Below, one piece after another: positions 44,487 through 53,064 of a DNA stretch of 64,000 nt. Location of the stretch: NCBI GenBank assembly GCA_002342035.1, contig DDPE01000038.1, positions 124,001-188,000 on the forward strand, in the 5' to 3' direction. The translations under genes and the position numbers were made by a program. The stretch's first letter is position 1. Each line of letters starts with the position of its first letter. The notes below the pieces were generated by a model. The model ran no database searches and was not told the DNA's origin. It saw nothing but the letters and a program-made list of their open reading frames with translations. Source of the DNA: Asticcacaulis sp. UBA2476. Lineage in GTDB: Bacteria; Pseudomonadota; Alphaproteobacteria; Caulobacterales; Caulobacteraceae.

Positions 44487-45439
44487 TCATGCAGGACACC
44501 CGCCTCGATATCGAAGCGACGCTGATTTTCAACAGCGTGCATGAGCGCGTGTCCCCGCGCCTGTCGGTGCTGATCCCGTTTTTCCGAGAGTCCCCCGCCG
44601 AACTGATGAAGGCCCTGGGTGCCATCGCTACCGATGTGCGTGATGAGATCGAAGTGGTCGTGCTGGATGACGGGTCGCGCCGTCCGGAACTGAGCCTTGA
44701 AGTCATGGACCTGCTCGATACGCTGAATATTGCCATCTGTTTTATCGAGCTAAAACACAATGTCGGTCGCGCCAAAGGCCGCAATCGCCTGGTCGATGCG
44801 GCGCGCGGGGCCTATGTGCTGTTTCTCGATGCAGACATGCTGCCGGATCAGGATAATTTTCTGGAACGCTGGGTTGATATGACCCGCGCCGAAGCCCCCG
44901 TCGTGTTTGGCGGATTTTCGCTGCTGAAAGCGCCCAAATCCAAAGCCTACGCCCTGCACACCCAAATGACCGGTCATAGTGACTGTTTAAGTGCCGCCAA
45001 ACGGTTGGAAGCGCCCGAAAAATATGTGTTCACCTCCAACCTTCTGGTGCGTAAAGACGTATTCAAAACTCACGACTTTGACCCGGAATTTCGGGGCTGG
45101 GGCTGGGAAGATGTCGAATGGGCCATGCGCGTCTCGGCCGATTTCGGTATTGACCATATCGACAATACCGCAACCCACATGGGCCTTGATACCGCCGATG
45201 TCCTGCTGTCAAAATATGAGCAGTCCGGTGCCAATTTCGCCCGCGTGGTGCGCAAACACCCCGAGATCGTTACCCGTTACCCCAGCTATAAGATGGCCCG
45301 CCTGATCAAGGCGTTACCGTTTAGCAAGGTGCTGCGCGGCGCACTAAAATCAACCGTGCAAAGCCAGAGCCTGCCGCTGAAAGCCCGCGCCTTTGCCCTA
45401 CGGCTTTATCGCGCCGCCATCTATGCTGACGCCTTATGA
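44483..45439 (+). CDS. hfsG: Family 2 glycosyltransferase, HfsG-like
   Basis: A 318-residue GT2 enzyme with a GT-A fold. LSVLIPFFRESPAELMKALG is at 27-46, DDG at 62-64, the metal-binding DAD at 116-118 (YVLFLDADMLPD), and the acceptor/ED motif in RGWGWEDVEWAMRV. No membrane helices are obvious, so it acts at the cytoplasmic face of the inner membrane, extending the lipid-linked glycan. It sits between the flippase and deacetylase genes with four-base overlaps on both sides, like hfsG in Caulobacter-type loci. The sugar transferred cannot be read from the sequence. Confidence 0.82.
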   Translation: MIMQDTRLDIEATLIFNSVHERVSPRLSVLIPFFRESPAELMKALGAIATDVRDEIEVVVLDDGSRRPELSLEVMDLLDTLNIAICFIELKHNVGRAKGRNRLVDAARGAYVLFLDADMLPDQDNFLERWVDMTRAEAPVVFGGFSLLKAPKSKAYALHTQMTGHSDCLSAAKRLEAPEKYVFTSNLLVRKDVFKTHDFDPEFRGWGWEDVEWAMRVSADFGIDHIDNTATHMGLDTADVLLSKYEQSGANFARVVRKHPEIVTRYPSYKMARLIKALPFSKVLRGALKSTVQSQSLPLKARAFALRLYRAAIYADAL

Positions 45440-46206
45440 GCGAGGCGATCTATAGCGCCGACCGTTCGCTTTATGGCAAACTCAGGCGGCGAGCCTCAAA
45501 GCTGATCTACCGCAAGCCCGCGCGGCTTGAGGGGCTGAAACGTCCCCTGATCACCTTCAGCTTTGACGATGCACCGCAGTCGGCCCTGACCGAAGGGGCA
45601 CGCATTTTGGAATCTTACAACGCGCGCGGCACCTATTTTATCTCAACCGGCCTGATGGGCGGGGAAAGCCATTTAGGGTCATACCTGACCGGCGATGAAG
45701 TGCGCGAACTGGCCGGTCGCGGTCATGACATCGCCTGCCACACCTATGAGCATCTCGATTGCGGGCGCGCCGATGGCAAAACCATCGCCCAAAGCCTTGC
45801 GCGCAACCGCGCCGAACTGGCGGCCCTTGGCGTCACAGGCATCAGTACCTTCGCCTATCCCTATGGTGACGTCTCTCCACAGGCCAAGTCGGTGTTAAGC
45901 CGCACCTATGCCTCCGCCCGCGCCCTGCATCACGGCCTGATTAACACCGGCACCGACCTCAATCAGGCCCCGGCCATTGGTATTGAAGGCGAAAACGGCG
46001 AATCGATGGGCCTTAAATGGATCGAAGCCGCCCGCGCCACCAAAGACGCGTGGCTGGTGCTCTACACCCACGATGTCCGCGAAGCCCCAAGTTCCTGGGG
46101 CTGCACCATCAAAACTTTTGAGCGCCTCGTCAGATGCGCCCGCGACCATGATTTCGAGATCGTGACCTATGCTGAGGGCGTGCGTCGCGCTACAGGCACA
46201 GCATAA
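45436..46206 (+). CDS. hfsH: Polysaccharide deacetylase, HfsH-like
   Basis: A 256-residue NodB-homology deacetylase. Motif 1 is FSFDDAP (Asp44, Asp45), motif 2 HTYEH (His102, His106; metal ligands), motif 3 FAYPYGD (139-145), and a later motif is VLYTHDV. No signal peptide is visible, so it probably works in the cytoplasm on lipid-linked GlcNAc units. In Caulobacter-type holdfasts HfsH deacetylation gives adhesiveness and cohesion. It is the last gene of the hfsFGH-like operon and converges with the next minus-strand gene seven bases away. Confidence 0.85.
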   Translation: MSEAIYSADRSLYGKLRRRASKLIYRKPARLEGLKRPLITFSFDDAPQSALTEGARILESYNARGTYFISTGLMGGESHLGSYLTGDEVRELAGRGHDIACHTYEHLDCGRADGKTIAQSLARNRAELAALGVTGISTFAYPYGDVSPQAKSVLSRTYASARALHHGLINTGTDLNQAPAIGIEGENGESMGLKWIEAARATKDAWLVLYTHDVREAPSSWGCTIKTFERLVRCARDHDFEIVTYAEGVRRATGTA

Positions 46207-46212
46207 GCGGCA

Positions 46213-46749
46213 CTACTGCATCTTGCGCATCTTGGCTAAGGGTTCAAAATCGAGCTTGGCCTTGGCCGGCACCCACATCAGGCCGCGTGAGCAGAACACT
46301 TCGGTCGCAAAACTGCGCTTGACCGTGCTGCCACATTCGGCCCCCGCCACATCGACCCACAACTTGGCGCTGGCGGCGGACTTATCAAGGTTGGCCGCGT
46401 AGACATAGCCGCCCCACGCTTCTTTATAGCCCGCAGGCCCGGACACAAAGACCGTCAGCGGTGATCCGGCATTGCCGCCATAAAGCGAGGCCGCGCCATC
46501 GCAGATCAGTTCACCCTGATAGACGCCGTAATCCGCCCGTCCATCGCCGTTGAAATCGGCCACCCGCATGGCCGAGGCCGGATCAAGGAAACGTCCACCG
46601 ACCTCAGCGCACATGAGCGACAAGGATTTCAGGTGATCCTGCACCGGTTTGGGGTATCCTTTGCCCCCTTGGGCCAAAGCGCCGCCCGCAAAGCTCAAAA
46701 CCGCCGCACACGCGACCACGGCGCCCATTACGCTTTTGACATTCGACAT
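46213..46749 (-). CDS. Secreted protein with a DxNxDG calcium-type motif, unknown
   Basis: A 178-residue protein with a signal peptide (about 1-26, SFAGGALAQGG). The start at 46749 (MSNVKSVMGAV) has a GGGGGA ribosome site; nearby upstream ATGs give no better signal peptide. The mature part contains VADFNGDGRADYGVYQG (64-80), an FG-GAP/EF-hand-like Asp-x-Asn-x-Asp-Gly loop. It also has Cys pairs at MCAEVGG and LICDGA, and later AECGSTVKRSFATEVFCSRG. A periplasmic or cell-surface role is likely. The family is not recognised. Confidence 0.65.
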   Translation of the reverse strand: MSNVKSVMGAVVACAAVLSFAGGALAQGGKGYPKPVQDHLKSLSLMCAEVGGRFLDPASAMRVADFNGDGRADYGVYQGELICDGAASLYGGNAGSPLTVFVSGPAGYKEAWGGYVYAANLDKSAASAKLWVDVAGAECGSTVKRSFATEVFCSRGLMWVPAKAKLDFEPLAKMRKMQ

Positions 46750-46913
46750 CGCAAATCCCCCGGTTTTCATGGCCATAAGATTATAGCCGATAAAGCCTCC
46801 ATAGCATATCCACAGGAAATAACCGTAACGTATCGGCTACACATCTCAACCCTCTGTTGACTAAATTTTAGGCTCATATATAAATGCCGCCGGGAGACTA
46901 TTGGGGGAACCTT

Positions 46914-47630
46914 ATGAAATTGAACCGTTTTTTGGCCGCCGCCACTCTGGCGACCGCTGTCTGCGTGTGCGCGCCACAGGCCTTTGCCGCTAAGACCGAA
47001 ACCTTCGTGAAAATCGAAAAACCGGCGGCGGGCACGCCCGTCCTGCTGATCAAGCCGGACGCCGATCTCAGCATGCTGACCGCATCCGGGGTGACTGAAC
47101 CCAAGGTCGAATGGTCGGATAATGCCGAGAAATATCTGGCCGAAGCGCTGGATACTGCCATCAAAGCCCGCAGCTACACCACCCATGCCGTGCCGATCGA
47201 ATCCTATCAGGAACCACGCGCCGTCCAACTGGTTAAGCTCAATACGGTTGTGACCTCTTCCATCGCCATGCAGGAATGGCCAATGATGCGCCTGCCCACC
47301 AAAACGGCGTTCGACTGGACGCTGGGCGAAGGCACGCAGGTTCTGATCCCGCAGGTGGCCGACGGTACCGCCGCCCCGCAATATGTGATTTTCCTGCGCG
47401 CCACGGGGTCTTACTCCAGCGGCGGACGCGCGGCTTTGGCCGTTGGTGCCGCCCTGTTGGGGGCCGGTGTGCCTCTGGGCGGTCAGTTCGTGCAGGCGAC
47501 TTTGGTTGACCTCAAAACGGGAAAAGTCGTGTGGTACGAATTCGATAAGGTGCCGACCGGCGAAGACATCCGCACGCCTGAAGGGGCGACGGCGACGGTC
47601 ACGCGCCTGTTCAAAAAGCTGCCGATCTAA
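46914..47630 (+). CDS. Secreted protein, unknown, first gene of M48 protease operon
   Basis: A 238-residue protein with a signal peptide (about 1-24, ATAVCVCAPQAFAAKT). ATG 46914 follows GGGGGAA closely and is preferred to one ten codons upstream. The C-terminal half has GGRAALAVGAALLGAGVPLG (a Gly/Ala hydrophobic stretch) and then ATLVDLKTGKVVWYEF. This pattern appears in outer-membrane-associated putative lipoproteins that assist secretion or stress responses (GNA1162/DUF799-like), but I cannot assign it securely. It is nine bases from the M48 gene and likely shares its transcript. Confidence 0.6.
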   Translation: MKLNRFLAAATLATAVCVCAPQAFAAKTETFVKIEKPAAGTPVLLIKPDADLSMLTASGVTEPKVEWSDNAEKYLAEALDTAIKARSYTTHAVPIESYQEPRAVQLVKLNTVVTSSIAMQEWPMMRLPTKTAFDWTLGEGTQVLIPQVADGTAAPQYVIFLRATGSYSSGGRAALAVGAALLGAGVPLGGQFVQATLVDLKTGKVVWYEFDKVPTGEDIRTPEGATATVTRLFKKLPI

Positions 47631-47639
47631 GGGCGCGTC

Positions 47640-48995
47640 ATGAAACGCTTAACCCTTAGCGCGCTGATGTCGGCGGCCGCCATTTGCGCGATCCTGCCCG
47701 CACCGGTGCTGGCCCAAACGGCCGCCAAACTGGCCAAAGACCTTGATGAGCGCACTCCCGGTCAGAAACCGGCTGACAACAGTCTGGAGCACAGCCTGTG
47801 GGACCAGTCAGAAAAGGCTGAATACAAGGCCCAGACCTCCGGCGAACGCAACCGCGATCCGGCGCTTAATGGCTATGTCGACAGCGTGGTTGATAAGGTC
47901 ACAGGTTCCTATAGCGGCGATGTGCGGGTCTATGTCATGGACCGGCCGTTCTTTAACGCCACCATGGCCCCCAATGGCTATACCGAAGTGTGGTCAGGCC
48001 TGCTGCTGCGGGCGGAAACCGAGGATGAACTGGCCTTTGTGCTGGGTCACGAATTCGCCCACTTCCGACATGCCCATTCGCTTCAGGCCTATAAGAACTT
48101 CAAGTCAAACCGCGATGCGGTGCTGGCAGCCACCATGCTTATAACCGCAGTGGGTGTAGGTGCGGCAGGCAATGCCGGTAGCTATGCCGCTGCCCGCGAC
48201 ATCTCAAACCTGACGCGCGGCCTGATCGACGTGGTGTATCTCGGCTCGATCGCCGCCTATTTCGGCTATTCACGGGAAACGGAGACCGAAGCTGACCGTT
48301 TTGGCAGTCAGTACGCCCATCAGGCCGGTTACACATCTTCGGCCGGAGCGCGGCTATGGCGGACACTGCTGGATGAGACCGCCGCCTCTGATTACCGCCG
48401 GGTGCGCAGTTCCCCGACGCGCATCAATATTTTTGGCTCTCACCCGCTTGAAACCGACCGCATCACCGCCATTCAGGGCTATGATAAGGCGCTCAACGGC
48501 GGCAAGGCCAGCGCCTTTGATGACGCGGCCCTCAAGCCCGCCCGTGCCGCCTACCGCGCCCACATCCGCGCCCATCTGGGTGACTGGCTAAAGGACGATC
48601 TGCGCCGGATGGACTATGGCCAGACCTTGTTTACCATCAAGCGCCTGAGCCGCGACGGTGAGGATCTGGGCCTGCTCAACTTCTATGCCGGTGAGGCCTA
48701 TCGTCTGCGGGTCAAGGAAGCGAAAACAACCGAGACCAATGCCGATAAGCTCGACCGGTTTGAGGTTGATAAGACTAAGAACCTTGAGGCCGCCGTAGAG
48801 GCTTATAAAACCGCGCTGCAACATGCCGATGCGCCCACTGAGACTTACCGCCAGCTTGGCGATGTATACCGCAAGCTGGAGCGCAAACCTGATGCTATTG
48901 AGGCACTCACCAACTACATCAAAGCCCATCCCGACGCTGAAGACGCCTGGATGGTCGAAGACCAGATCGCGACATTGACCAAGGGGGGCGCGTGA
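47640..48995 (+). CDS. Periplasmic M48 family zinc metalloprotease with C-terminal TPR region
   Basis: A 451-residue protein with a signal peptide (about 1-25, PAPVLAQTAAK). The zinc-protease motif HEFAH is at 137-141 and the third ligand Glu217 is in ETEADRFG. The C-terminal third (about 330-445) is helical with TPR-like repeats (AAVEAYKTALQHADAPTETY, QLGDVYRKLERKPDAIEAL). The layout resembles BepA/YfgC and LoiP-type proteases that survey outer-membrane protein assembly. It lies between two small secreted-protein genes with almost no spacing, forming an envelope-maintenance operon. Confidence 0.88.
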   Translation: MKRLTLSALMSAAAICAILPAPVLAQTAAKLAKDLDERTPGQKPADNSLEHSLWDQSEKAEYKAQTSGERNRDPALNGYVDSVVDKVTGSYSGDVRVYVMDRPFFNATMAPNGYTEVWSGLLLRAETEDELAFVLGHEFAHFRHAHSLQAYKNFKSNRDAVLAATMLITAVGVGAAGNAGSYAAARDISNLTRGLIDVVYLGSIAAYFGYSRETETEADRFGSQYAHQAGYTSSAGARLWRTLLDETAASDYRRVRSSPTRINIFGSHPLETDRITAIQGYDKALNGGKASAFDDAALKPARAAYRAHIRAHLGDWLKDDLRRMDYGQTLFTIKRLSRDGEDLGLLNFYAGEAYRLRVKEAKTTETNADKLDRFEVDKTKNLEAAVEAYKTALQHADAPTETYRQLGDVYRKLERKPDAIEALTNYIKAHPDAEDAWMVEDQIATLTKGGA

Positions 48996-48996
48996 T

Positions 48997-49602
48997 ATGA
49001 ACCTTAAATCGACATTGAAAACCGTAGCCGTGATCGGCGTATCCGTAGCGGTTCTGGCCGCCTGCGGGTCCGGGCCAAGGCTAGTGCCCGCGGGCAAGCT
49101 GACGTTCGGCAATGCCAGCGTGACCTTTAGCCGCGACTGGTCTGACATCGGGGTGCTATCCTATCACAAGGCCAAAAAGGTCAGAATCCTGTCGATCGAC
49201 GGGCCGGGCCTGAACCGGCTTTATATCTCTGACGGCCTGACCAGTGACGATCCGTTAATGGTATCGCCCACCGCCGGCGACCGCAAAAACGCGCCCGCCC
49301 CGCGCGGCAAGAAGGACATGTCCCTGTCCGAGCAGATGGAGTTCGTGGCCACCAGCCTGAATGTGCTTGAGTACCAAAAGGTCGAGACCGATAACCCCAA
49401 GCCGGTAACTGTTGGCGATTCCCGCGGCGTGCGCTTTGACTTCACCGCCAAGACCTCGGACGGCCTTGACATAAAGGGTGTCGCTCAGGCCGTCAGCAAG
49501 GGCGGATTGAACTACTACATCGTCTATCTGGCCCCGGCTGAGCACTATTTCGACGCCAGCCTGAAGGACGCGCTGGCGGTCATGGACGGGGCCAAGGTTT
49601 AA
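48997..49602 (+). CDS. Putative lipoprotein, unknown
   Basis: A 201-residue protein with a lipobox-type signal (VAVLAACGSG, Cys at about 24). The mature domain has ASVTFSRDWSDIGVLSYH at about 47-64 and ends with EHYFDASLKDALAVMDGAKV. The pattern of a short beta/alpha domain with GDSRGVRFDFTAKTSDGLDI resembles small lipoproteins that accompany M48 proteases. It starts one base after the protease stop and so is surely co-translated with it. No named family was recognised. Confidence 0.65.
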   Translation: MNLKSTLKTVAVIGVSVAVLAACGSGPRLVPAGKLTFGNASVTFSRDWSDIGVLSYHKAKKVRILSIDGPGLNRLYISDGLTSDDPLMVSPTAGDRKNAPAPRGKKDMSLSEQMEFVATSLNVLEYQKVETDNPKPVTVGDSRGVRFDFTAKTSDGLDIKGVAQAVSKGGLNYYIVYLAPAEHYFDASLKDALAVMDGAKV

Positions 49603-49626
49603 GTCAGCCAGTTGAAACGGGAAGCC

Positions 49627-50559
49627 ATGCTCAAAACCATCCAATATCTTGTTTTGAGCATGTTTACCGCCGTTTGTGTCATGGCAGCCGTCCCAGCCCT
49701 GGCGCAAACCCATCAGGAAACGCACGGTCAGGCCGAAGATGGGAATCCTGACGCACAAAGCTCGCTGGCAGATGCCTATTTACACGGTCGGGACGGCTTT
49801 GAGCAAAATGATCATCTGGCCCTGGATTGGTATAAGAAAATTGCTGAACGTAGCGATGACTTCGCCATACAGCAGGTCGGCAGGCTATTATTGACTGGTG
49901 ATTTCGATGTCGCACCGGAAGCCGCCAAAGATCGCGCGATCAAGTGGTATCAGGACGCTCTGGCTAAAGGACACAGCACATCAAAACGACAGATCGAAAG
50001 AATAACAGCAATGTCAGCCGAAGACGTGGCTGCGCTTAGATTAGAGTCACAGCTTGAAAAGGCGTTGGCTATACTCGAATGCAATAAGGGCGACACCCTC
50101 CCCTGTGGGGATGAGCCTCAAAAGTCAGCGCTCCTGAAAATAAAAACTCTGGCGGATCAGGAATTGACCTCAGCCCAATCCGTATGGGGAAGCCTGCTGT
50201 TCGATGAAGGCGCTATGGCAAAACTAGGTGGCAAACCTGACCCAAACGCCGCCATTGCTTACCTTACCAAAGCCGCTAACAAAGGCGATGAAAACGCCAT
50301 GCTGTTTCTGGCGCGGGTGTATGAGCATGGCCGGGGCGTAACCAAAGACACTACTGCCGCCCTGATGTGGTATGATCGCGCGATGGCCAAAATGACGGCG
50401 GAGAGAGCCGAGGCAGCAAAGAACAATGTGGTTATCTCCGGCGGCAATGACACCCTTATTCAGTGCAAGTTCCATTTCCTGCGCGGCGATAAAATCGCCG
50501 AACACACCCGTCAGGAATGTACCGCCTGGGACCGCGAAGCCTTTTACAGAGCCTACTAA
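49627..50559 (+). CDS. Secreted Sel1-like repeat protein
   Basis: A 310-residue protein with a signal peptide (about 1-27, AAVPALAQTHQ). The ATG at 49627 is used; an in-frame TTG five codons upstream is less likely. Sel1-like repeats are seen near the N-terminus (GNPDAQSSLADAYLHGRDG, NDHLALDWYKKIAERSD) and near the C-terminus (AIAYLTKAANKGDENAMLFL, GRGVTKDTTAALMWYDRAM). Sel1 repeats bind other proteins or cell-wall fragments. It is 24 bases after the lipoprotein gene and likely belongs to the same envelope operon. Confidence 0.75.
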   Translation: MLKTIQYLVLSMFTAVCVMAAVPALAQTHQETHGQAEDGNPDAQSSLADAYLHGRDGFEQNDHLALDWYKKIAERSDDFAIQQVGRLLLTGDFDVAPEAAKDRAIKWYQDALAKGHSTSKRQIERITAMSAEDVAALRLESQLEKALAILECNKGDTLPCGDEPQKSALLKIKTLADQELTSAQSVWGSLLFDEGAMAKLGGKPDPNAAIAYLTKAANKGDENAMLFLARVYEHGRGVTKDTTAALMWYDRAMAKMTAERAEAAKNNVVISGGNDTLIQCKFHFLRGDKIAEHTRQECTAWDREAFYRAY

Positions 50560-50562
50560 CGC

Positions 50563-51003
50563 CTAAACCACCTTATGATAGGTATAAAAGTCGGTGCGGG
50601 TGGCGACCTTATCGTACAGGGCCTGAGCCTTGGTGTTATGGGTGTGGGTGACCCAGTAGACCCGCTCAGCCCCCAGTTCACGGGCCTGCGCGGTTACGCC
50701 ATCGATCAGGGCGCGGGCAATGCCTTTTCCCCGCTGGGCTTCACTCACAAACAGATCTTCGAGGTAGACATAGCCCCCGCGCGCCCAGGTCGAGCGATGG
50801 AACATGAAGCTGACAAAGCCGGTCACCTCATCCCCCGTCCGCGCGATCAGCAGATACATATGCTCATCTGGATTGAGACACCGGGCCCAGGTCAGGTCGG
50901 TGACCTCAGCCGCCAGATCCTGCTGATAAAACTCAAGATAGGCGTTCCACAGTGGCAGCCACGCCGCCTTATCAGCGTCGCGCGCGTAAGCGATATCAAC
51001 CAT
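50563..51003 (-). CDS. GNAT family N-acetyltransferase
   Basis: A 146-residue single-domain GNAT. The acetyl-CoA binding segment is LFVSEAQRGKGIARALIDGV (about 88-107), preceded by FVSFMFHRSTWARGGYVYLE. The start at 51003 (MVDIAYARDADKA) has AAGGGA upstream; an ATG five codons earlier is possible. The short form with a D-W motif region near the N-terminus resembles diamine/amino-acid acetyltransferases. The acceptor is unknown. It converges with the Sel1 gene three bases away. Confidence 0.82.
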   Translation of the reverse strand: MVDIAYARDADKAAWLPLWNAYLEFYQQDLAAEVTDLTWARCLNPDEHMYLLIARTGDEVTGFVSFMFHRSTWARGGYVYLEDLFVSEAQRGKGIARALIDGVTAQARELGAERVYWVTHTHNTKAQALYDKVATRTDFYTYHKVV

Positions 51004-51098
51004 GCCCCATCCCTTCAAAAGATCAGCATAGCGCGATATCTGGGCCGCGCACAGCCCCCCATTTTACCCCCATTTTCATAGATTTTGCTTATCCACAT

Positions 51099-51114
51099 TT
51101 CAATTATAATTGAA
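51099..51114. promoter_or_regulatory. Perfect 16-bp palindrome upstream of catalase gene
   Basis: TTCAATTATAATTGAA is a perfect palindrome about 100 bases before the catalase ATG, in an AT-rich stretch. AT-rich palindromes of this kind bind Fur/PerR/Irr-type peroxide or iron regulators, so it is a good candidate operator, although it does not match the OxyR pattern. Confidence 0.45.
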
Positions 51115-51213
51115 TTTCCTTATTCGCCTGACGGGCGCAATATCCACTCGCTGACCGGCTTAAGACAACCCATGTCTGAGATGGCGATCGGCTGAAACGA
51201 CGGAGACACCCCC

Positions 51214-52737
51214 ATGAGTGCAGACAATCCCCAACCTTCACAATGTCCGGTGACGGGCCTTACGACCACCGCCGGTGCGCCGGTATCCGATAACCAGAAC
51301 AGCTTAACCGCTGGCGCCCGCGGGCCGGTGCTGTTGCAGGACTATCAGTTGCTGGAAAAGCTGGCCCACCAGAACCGTGAGCGTATCCCTGAGCGCGTCG
51401 TCCACGCAAAGGGCTGGGGCGCCTATGGGACGCTGACCATCACCCACGACATTACCCAATATACTCGCGCCAAGGTGTTTGAGGTCGGCAAACAAACCCC
51501 CATGCTGCTGCGGTTCTCCACCGTCGCCGGTGAACAAGGGGCCGCCGATGCCGAGCGCGACGTGCGCGGCTTTGCCATGAAATTCTATACCGAAGAGGGC
51601 AACTGGGATCTGGTTGGCAACAACACGCCTGTGTTCTTCATCCGCGACCCGTATAAATTCCCGGACTTCATCCGCACCCAAAAGCGCCACCCGCGCACTA
51701 ATTTGCGCTCACCAACCGCCATGTGGGATTTCTGGTCGCTGTCGCCGGAAAGCCTGCATCAGGTGACCATCCTGATGTCGGACCGCGGCATTCCGGTCGA
51801 TCCAACCCATATGAACGGCTACGGATCGCACACCTATAGCTTTATCAATGCGCAGAATGAACGCTTCTGGGTCAAGTTCCACTTTAAGACCCAGCAGGGG
51901 CATAAACACTATACCAATGCCGAATCCGCCGATGTGATCGCCCAGTCGCGCGAAAGCTATCAGGAAGCCCTGTTCGGTAAGGTCGAGCGTGGTGAGTTCC
52001 CGCGCTGGGACGTGCAGGTACAGGTCATGCCGGAAGAAGACGCCGATAAAACGTCCTATAACCCGTTTGATCTGACTAAGGTGTGGCCGCACGACGAATA
52101 TCCGGTCATTCCGGTGGGCACCTTAGAGCTTAATCGCAACGCCGATAACTATTTCGCCGAGATCGAGCAGGCGGCGTTTTCGCCGTCCAACATCGTGCCT
52201 GGGATTGGCTTTTCACCGGATAAGGTCTTGCAGGGGCGTATCTTTGCCTATGCCGATGCGCACCGTCACCGTCTGGGCACCCACTATGAGGCCCTGCCGG
52301 TCAATGCGCCGAAATGCCCGGTGCACCATTATCATAAGGACGGGGCCATGCGCTTCTTCCAGAACGATACCGGCAACCCGGATGTCTATTATGAGCCCAA
52401 CAGTTTTGGCGGGCCGGTGCAGACGGATGCCTATTCTGAGCCGCCACTGAAAATCTCAGGCGATGCCGACCGCTATAATCACCGCGACGGCAATGATGAC
52501 TATGTGCAGCCGCGCGCTTTGTTCAACCTGTTCGATGCCGATCAGAAAGCGCGACTGTTTGGCAATATCGCGGCCGCTATGGACGGCGTGCCGAACTTTA
52601 TTATCGAGCGGGCCTTGGGTCACTTTGACCGGATTCACCCCGATTACGGCAACGGCATCCGCGCCGCCCTGAAACAGCCTGTGAAGAATGATACGGTTAC
52701 CGTCGGGCCGGATGCCATTCCAACACCGGCGCAATAA
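51214..52737 (+). CDS. Monofunctional haem catalase
   Basis: A 507-residue clade-type small-subunit catalase. The distal His64 is in RVVHAKGWG, the distal Asn is in LVGNNTPVFF (136/137), and the proximal haem ligand Tyr346 is in RIFAYADAHRHRLG. FSTVAGEQGAADAERDVRGF and NGYGSHTYSF are also typical. It breaks down hydrogen peroxide in the cytoplasm. No bifunctional peroxidase domain is present. It is monocistronic, with a palindromic operator candidate upstream and a strong terminator downstream. Confidence 0.95.
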   Translation: MSADNPQPSQCPVTGLTTTAGAPVSDNQNSLTAGARGPVLLQDYQLLEKLAHQNRERIPERVVHAKGWGAYGTLTITHDITQYTRAKVFEVGKQTPMLLRFSTVAGEQGAADAERDVRGFAMKFYTEEGNWDLVGNNTPVFFIRDPYKFPDFIRTQKRHPRTNLRSPTAMWDFWSLSPESLHQVTILMSDRGIPVDPTHMNGYGSHTYSFINAQNERFWVKFHFKTQQGHKHYTNAESADVIAQSRESYQEALFGKVERGEFPRWDVQVQVMPEEDADKTSYNPFDLTKVWPHDEYPVIPVGTLELNRNADNYFAEIEQAAFSPSNIVPGIGFSPDKVLQGRIFAYADAHRHRLGTHYEALPVNAPKCPVHHYHKDGAMRFFQNDTGNPDVYYEPNSFGGPVQTDAYSEPPLKISGDADRYNHRDGNDDYVQPRALFNLFDADQKARLFGNIAAAMDGVPNFIIERALGHFDRIHPDYGNGIRAALKQPVKNDTVTVGPDAIPTPAQ

Positions 52738-52741
52738 TGTG

Positions 52742-52773
52742 AAACCCCTGCAGAGCCTAGTCTGCGGGGGTTT
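52742..52773 (+). terminator. Rho-independent terminator after catalase
   Basis: AAACCCCTGCAGA (52742-52754) pairs over 13 bp (one G-U) with TCTGCGGGGGTTT (52761-52773) around a 6-base loop, then AAATATT. It also faces the minus-strand PhnA-like gene, so it may act on both strands. Confidence 0.8.
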
Positions 52774-52786
52774 AAATATTAGCGCA

Positions 52787-53020
52787 TCAGGCTTTCTTCA
52801 CAAACTCAGTCCGCAGCACCAGACCGCGCACCTTTTCGTGGTTGCACTCGATCTCGTCCTCATCGGGGGTCAGGCGGATATTCTTGATCAGCGTGCCGCG
52901 CTTGAGCGTCACCCCGCCGGAACCCTTGACCTTAAGGTCCTTGACCAGGGTCACACTATCGCCATCGGACAGACGGGTGCCATTGGCGTCTTTTACCACG
53001 ATATCGTCATCATCAGCCAT
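52787..53020 (-). CDS. phnA: PhnA-type small protein (alkylphosphonate uptake protein family name)
   Basis: A 77-residue protein consisting almost entirely of the PhnA C-terminal SH3-like domain: VVKDANGTRLSDGDSVTLVK, then LKVKGSGGVTLKRGTLIKNI. The start at 53020 (MADDDDIVV) has GGGAG six bases upstream; a longer frame starts 19 codons earlier without support. Classic PhnA also carries an N-terminal zinc ribbon, which is missing here. Despite the name, the family is not known to act in phosphonate breakdown and no phn genes are nearby. Its function is unknown. Confidence 0.85.
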   Translation of the reverse strand: MADDDDIVVKDANGTRLSDGDSVTLVKDLKVKGSGGVTLKRGTLIKNIRLTPDEDEIECNHEKVRGLVLRTEFVKKA

Positions 53021-53064
53021 GTCAGGCTCCCATAAATGTAAGGGTTCCCTGCTAACCGATCCGG

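Noticed and set aside
51089..51097. Perfect DnaA box TTATCCACA next to the catalase palindrome
   Set aside because: A 9-mer is expected by chance roughly once in two such windows counting both strands, and no other DnaA boxes or origin genes (dnaA, hemE, parAB) are near.
52787..53020. Phosphonate utilisation gene
   Set aside because: PhnA is a historical name; no C-P lyase or phosphonate transporter genes are present and the zinc-ribbon half is missing.
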